DNA of 64,000 bases, taken from Nitzschia sp. pyKryTriq1. Its lineage: Eukaryota; Bacillariophyta; Bacillariophyceae; Bacillariales; Bacillariaceae. Location: assembly GCA_956465555.1 (NCBI GenBank), contig OY101116.1, positions 3,162,001-3,226,000 of the forward strand, in the 5' to 3' direction. Every line of letters begins with the position of its first letter. Position 1 is the first letter of the stretch. The position numbers were made by a program, and so were the translations under genes. Under the pieces are notes generated by a model, which was given only the letters and a program-made list of their open reading frames with translations, searched no databases and was not told where the DNA came from. Of the stretch, positions 58,801-64,000 are shown piece by piece.

Positions 58801-61800
58801 GAATTGGCTTTTCGTGCATATCTTCGCCATTGGTTCCATACATCGCAACATCTGACAACTCCACATTTGCCTTGCTGCCTCCGGTTCCTGGGAGCATGCA
58901 ATATTCTACATCTAAATCACCAGCATGTATTCCAATGATGTTTTCACTGTAAGCTGCCTGTGGGAGAACCAAGTCAAAAGACGTGGCTCGAACACGAAAA
59001 AGTTTTTCGCCGGCGACCGAGTCCGCGATCTCGATAGCTTTACGGGCGGCCGAACTAGCAGCCTTTGCAGTCAAGGCCCCTAGAATGCCTTCTGATGAAT
59101 ATTCTACTAGGGCCATGACCTGACTTTGGATAAAACAGAGTCGCATCGGAGAGAGGTCCACCTCAGCAAAGGCCTCGATTTGATTTGCTTTCTCTTTGGA
59201 GAGTAAGAGCTTTTCAATCGCTCTGCGTCCCTGGCTGTATTTCACGGTCAGAAGAGAGTCGTCTCTGCCTGGAGCAAGCCCCAGAAGTACCCGGTAAGAT
59301 GGGAGCGTTGTTCCTGTATCGTCTGGAGTACGGACTTGAACGTCTCCTAGACTCAATGACGCTTCCGATGCACCATTCGAGGACAGCATGTTGATCTCTG
59401 TCTCTGATACGGTCAAGATAAAGAGCGGAAGGTCGTCGCGAGCCGAATTCAAGTTTAGATCCAAACGATGCATTCTGGCACGAATTTGCATTTGCCCAAG
59501 CGACAGTGGTTCCTGCCTGTTCTGAGATATCGTGGTTTGAGCTCTAGGGGTCTTCTCTGGGGAAACAATTAATGAACTTGCGTCATCGTATTCATCCACC
59601 AGTCCCAAAAATCGTTCCATCAATGCATTGACACCTTTGACTGCATGTGGGTTCCAATGTACGAATAGACTGGAAAAGTTCGCATCCAAAGTGCTCTTCA
59701 CGTATTCTTCACCTCGGTTTTCCATGGCTTTGACGGCTCGTGCTCCGATATTGCGGTACGAAATATCAGCAAGCTCAGCGGACCCCAAATATTCTAATTC
59801 AAACACCCCTTGATTCTTGAGTTCCTCAAAGACATCATAGTGATTGTTCTCAGCCAAACTGTGGGGAGACCGAGGAAGATTCGAATGTGCTAGGAGGCGC
59901 TGTCGACGAACATGGGAAGATTCCAACATGTCCAAAATCCAAAACCAACCCATGCGGAGACCAACTACGGAACTTCCATCCGTCATGAGCTGCGTCGAGG
60001 CAAATACAGATATCAAGTGTGCTTCCAATCTGTTCCTGTCATCCAAAGAGATCGTGACAGATAACTTCTGAAGTGCAATCAAAAAGTAAAACTGCGGTTG
60101 ATCGTGGTTTTCGTGCCCTGACATGGCATCTTCGCTGACGGATCGTTCCCAATCCTCATTTTGTAGCCGAGCGAGTTCGTTTTCGATCTGTGATGAATCA
60201 TCGTTGCTTTCAGGTGACTTCTCAGTCACATCTGCCAGCAGTCCTGTCCAAGATCCAACGACAGAAAAAATTGTGGCACCTTGGATTGGTGATATCCGCA
60301 TGCTGATGGTCGGAATTACTCCGATGCAACAAAAGCGAGGAGACTCCTCGACCTGAGTCGTACTTTCCACGCCAAAGTCAAGTGACAGGGAGATCGGATC
60401 AATGATGGAAGATTCGCTGTTCACGCCTCCTGCCCCAGTTGCAAGGAGGCGCCAATCGTTGGCTTTTCCAACCTTGAAGGTCAAGTCGTTGACGGCCATA
60501 TTCCCACTATCAAGAGTAAGCTCCGACTCGCTCACTCTCGGGTGATCGTTAAACCAAGAGACGACACGGCTGGGCGTATCAATCTTACCGTAAGTGAGCT
60601 TTAAATGACCTAGGTCAAAGACCAAGATACTGGCACGAGGGTCGTTACATTTCTCTGGAATGAAAATCACAGGAGCCCTGATATCCACGTCAATAATCCA
60701 GGTAGCCTTCGTCGCTGTCTTCTCCTTCCAAGCATCCACAAGGGCATTCGAGAGGTCGGTCGACTTGGTGGTAGCTTTGGAAGGGTGGGAAACTAAATTG
60801 AATCCTCTCGGAGATGTAAGAGGCATGAACTCCTCGTCTTCTACCACGGTGGGATAGAGTTGCAGTGAAGATCCTTGGTCAGCGTCATAGAAGAGGTCAA
60901 CCGATCCCGACACCGATTGAGCGAGAATAGGGTTTTTCCTTTTGCCTGTCAGTTGGGGCGCTGAGGTGGAGCTGGAGATGAAGTGTTGAAATTCTCGAAA
61001 GAGCACGTGGGAAGCCACTGCCTCAAACGCGGCTAGCTTGAGTTCAACGCGCTGGTCGGCCGATTTGTTTTTTGATAGACGCAGGTGGAAAGCAGCGTCC
61101 CGCTGCGAAGCTGGCAGGCTTTTGAGAACGCTGGGGAAAAGGCTATTTGGGGTGACTCGGTCTTGAATTTCCAAATTCAACAAATTGAAGCTGAAGTCAA
61201 ATGCTCCATTAGCGACCGCAGCAAAATCTATTGACACAGCCCCCATCTCGAGAGCCGCTATATGGCGCATATCATAGCTTGTGAGATTGACCTTGAGAGC
61301 ATTCAAGACGAACTTGACGTCGTATAGCTTGGAATCTTTGGACAGTTCGGGGTCCTCAAACTGTTCTTTGGACATGACTTCGAGTTCCTTTAGCTCTTCG
61401 ACACTTAAGTGTATCGGGGGCTCGTTCTCCTCGTGTTCAAATACTTCGGATGGCGATGTTGACTTGGGGCTTCCAAAAATGGACGAAAAATATGACGATT
61501 TTTCGCCCTTCTTGTGATCCTTGAGCTTGGTTTGTCGCTTCTCACGTTCCTTGTCGACTTGACCATCGGCGATGTTCCGCCACGCCATGAGGCCTTCCAC
61601 CGAGATGGTTCGATCTTGTTCAATCTTCACCAGAGCATCAAGTTCCAATGGATTCAACGGCTTGATCCAGGAACATGTGTGGTAATGGGCGTGTCGCTTG
61701 TAGAGGGGAATGTAATGTTTTCTTTTTTGATAGGCGTAGAAGAATTCGACCCAGCTTCGTCTTCCATTCAGTCTACCGATACATCGAACGGCATACTTCC

Positions 61801-62929
61801 ACCAATCCCTTGCAGCTTCCCCTGATGTTGCTCGGGTCAGTGGTCGATATTCCGGAAACAGTGGACAAGCAGCGTCACCTCTGGATGACGAGACTTGTTT
61901 TGTAATGTGTCTAGCCAGCTCCAATTGATTTCGTGAAAGTAAGACGGAAAGAGAGGAAAGTTCACTGGATAATGTGTATTTTGCATAATCGACACATACT
62001 TGGCCATCTGCCTGTCGAAGTTTGGCTCGAAAAGACAGCGGAGCCAGGACGTAGGAGTGTGGCAATATGGGAGCAGGCGCCAGAAGAGGAGGCTCAGCAC
62101 CATTGTCGTCGCTGGTTTCGGCGGTAACAGCTTCTTGAATCGCTCCCAGGGACATTTTGGCCGTAACGAACTTTTCCGTGTTAGAATTTTCGTGATCCAA
62201 ATAGATTCCGAACCCTTGCATGAGTAGCATTTTGTGCAAGAAAGAATCGTTGTCCCTGTCTTTGGTTCTGTCCACAAAGACTTGTTTTCCTTCTTTATCT
62301 GTAGTGACAAGGGACAAAGACTCCAGAACGACTCCTGCAGTTCCCTCCATTTCAGTAATCTCAATATGAACATCTTTGATTTCGATTTGAATGTTCTCTA
62401 TGATCCGTCTCACCAGCCGTGAACTGAATGAGGACGACGACTGCTTGGAACTGTCCTCAATCTCGTCACTTTCTGCTGCCAGTTTCCGTACCATATAGGC
62501 TTGCTGTCTGTATTTCTCCGATAGTAGAATCGAGTTTTCTCTCGCCTGTCGAATTTTGACAGCTCTGGCTTCTTCACTTCCCACAACCGTTTGCAAATGA
62601 TCCGTCGTCGCCAACCTATCGTGCGGTCGGACACTGATGTGCAACCCCTGGGCTCTCAAAACCACGGAGCGACTCGTCAGAGATGCCCAGGGAACATCGA
62701 CCTCGAACGACTGAAACTGGCCACTCAAGACTTGCAGGGGCAAGGCCAAGTTTGGCGCCTCAGCGGCTCGTCGATCGAGCTCGGCGTTCACGGCCGCCAC
62801 ATCCAGCTCCAAGTTGTTCAAGGCAATCTTGCCACTCCACACAGCCACATTCAAGGATTCTGCATCCAGGTTCTTGACATACTTTCCAATCGTCTGCTCC
62901 AAGACGTCCAGCAACGCCTTTTTCGCCAT
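52883..62929 (-). CDS. VPS13: VPS13-family bridge-like lipid transfer protein
   Basis: Four exons (56564-62929, 53365-56494, 53231-53296, 52883-53151) with GT-AG introns of 69, 68 and 79 bases give 3276 residues. The N-terminus (MAKKALLDVLEQTIGKYVKN, then SLNVAVWSGKIALNNLEL) is the chorein domain. The first junction yields KTTVLHLTSNVSVVNNTSLP, matching the VPS13 region before the SHR-binding/VAB part. The last exons restore a glycine-rich VPS13 C-terminus (GVGSGTGKILKGAGQGIGHA and GIGKGIVKGDGKAVLDGFQQ). VPS13 proteins form a long hydrophobic groove that moves phospholipids between organelles at contact sites. The length is normal for the family. The 66-base third exon keeps phase. A basic tail (KKPEKKEHPRR) ends the protein. 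No binding partners can be read from context. Confidence 0.92.
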
Positions 62930-64000
62930 GATTTATGATGATTTATTATGTTTTCCAAGAGACGGAGAACGAGAGATTCGACAGATTCTCGATGGATTGA
63001 TGGAAATTTTTCGAGAGTGAGTGCGTCGGTCGTCGCTCGATCAACCTAACGGGTCGTCGTTCTCATGGGCGATCCAGATGTTTTCGCTCAGGGATAAGAA
63101 TTGTTGTGATACTTCCAAAGCAGTTCTCAGGCTACAGCATTGCATTACGGTATTGTAGTCCATCATCGTCATCTTTTCGTCAGAGACGGCAGCCAGATGA
63201 TCCACGACCTACACAGATACATCCGGTACTGTATGTAATGCTTGAGAACTGAGGACGAGCGGGGTGCGCGGGGCTCTTTTGCCGCGCGGCTTCCGAAAGC
63301 TTTGTGGTTGGTTTCTACGCTTTTCTCGTGTCGTGCGCATTTTTTGTACACTTTGATTTATCCCCGTAGCCCCCCAGTAAGTGCCGGTGCCCTGAACTGA
63401 TGCTTACTACAGTAGTAGTAGTACGACGAGCGAGGAGGAGCAGTAGTACATACTGCGTAGTGAGGAGGAGCTATTCAATCAATTCATTATATCGGTGACG
63501 ACTGACTCCTCATTGCAATTCAAATCAATAAACCTACTGCACATGTAACTCTTTAAAAACTTCATCGTCTACTAGTAGAGGGGGGCTATTGCGACAACAG
63601 TTTTCTGCTTCTCGTCGTACAGTAGTAGCTCTACTCTGTCCTGCATACAGGGTATCATAGTTTGTGTACTGTACTACAGGGGATGGCTATGATATGTATG
63701 TATGCATATGGCTGTATCATTGTTGGGTTTTCTCCCCCAAGTCGAACTTTTAGCACTCCCCCGATGTACCACCCCGGTTGGAGAACGGACCACTGAGGCA
63801 AGACCGAGGCATCGCACTGTTCACTGTTGTACGTTGTACAAGTATCATACCGTATCGGAAAAGCAGCAGCAGAGGAGCATGTCGGTAGGAAGTAATGGAG
63901 GATGGAGGAGGAGGAAGGAGGAGGAGGAGTCCTGTCGGTACCAGTACTCGTGCCGTATTATACATAGCTCCAACCGTCCTTCGAATAAGAAGTACATGCA
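62930..64000. other. Upstream region of VPS13, end of window
   Basis: I see no supported gene. GTAC-rich words lie near 63222-63236, 63825-63850 and 63935-63962. TAGTAG words lie near 63410-63450 and 63568-63580. A purine-rich GGAGGA stretch lies at about 63896-63930. Any gene beginning near the right edge would lie outside. Confidence 0.4.

Noticed and set aside
1-64000. tRNA, rRNA and CRISPR features
   Set aside because: I looked for B-box-like GGTTCRA segments with a cloverleaf, conserved rRNA segments, and regularly spaced direct repeats. None was convincing; the repeats present are coding minisatellites, LTRs, a MITE and GTAC tracts.

Overview
The window looks like nuclear DNA of a diatom, probably a pennate one. 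Several signs agree. Four predicted proteins begin with a signal peptide followed by the Phe-containing cleavage motif of diatom plastid proteins: an acyl carrier protein, a carotenoid oxygenase, a CmcJ/AsaB-like oxygenase and a carrier of the phosphate-carrier type. The introns are few, short (64-130 bases) and GT-AG. A Ty1/copia retroelement remnant is present. A giant secreted protein has a Ser-Glu-Pro-Ser tract of the kind seen in diatom genomes. The species cannot be named from the sequence alone.

Layout. Seventeen genes are supported with moderate to high confidence, plus one doubtful small ORF. From the left they are: a phosphate-carrier-like protein (+); the DHX37/Dhr1 RNA helicase (-); an internally deleted copia element with two 352-bp LTRs and a nearby tandem duplication; an M23 metallopeptidase (-); a GMC oxidoreductase (+); TAF2 (-); a short-chain dehydrogenase (+); a carotenoid oxygenase (-); SIL1 (+); an alpha/beta hydrolase (-); the 2775-residue Cys-module/SEPS protein (-); a 2.2-kb intergenic region with a doubtful small ORF and a mariner-type MITE; an ENT nucleoside transporter (+); an ankyrin protein (-); a BPNT1-like phosphatase (+); the CmcJ/AsaB-like oxygenase (-); a TPR protein (+); a shortened endonuclease-III-like protein (-); a DUF1295 membrane protein (-); plastid acyl carrier protein (+); and a four-exon VPS13 lipid-transfer protein (-).

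Organisation. Strands nearly alternate, so most genes form head-to-head or tail-to-tail pairs. Several tail-to-tail pairs have stop codons only 33-70 bases apart. The longer head-to-head gaps carry tracts built from GTAC, GGTACC, ACCGGT and TAGTAG words, which recur at most gene boundaries here.

The genes are not one pathway. They are housekeeping functions (ribosome biogenesis, TFIID transcription, ER folding, lipid transfer, plastid fatty-acid synthesis) mixed with plastid-directed metabolism and one lineage-type surface or secreted protein. The most unusual items are the repeated CxxC/CxC module of the giant SEPS protein, the carrier with a plastid-like leader, the deleted but apparently LTR-identical copia element, the MITE, and the endonuclease-III-like protein that lacks its catalytic residues.
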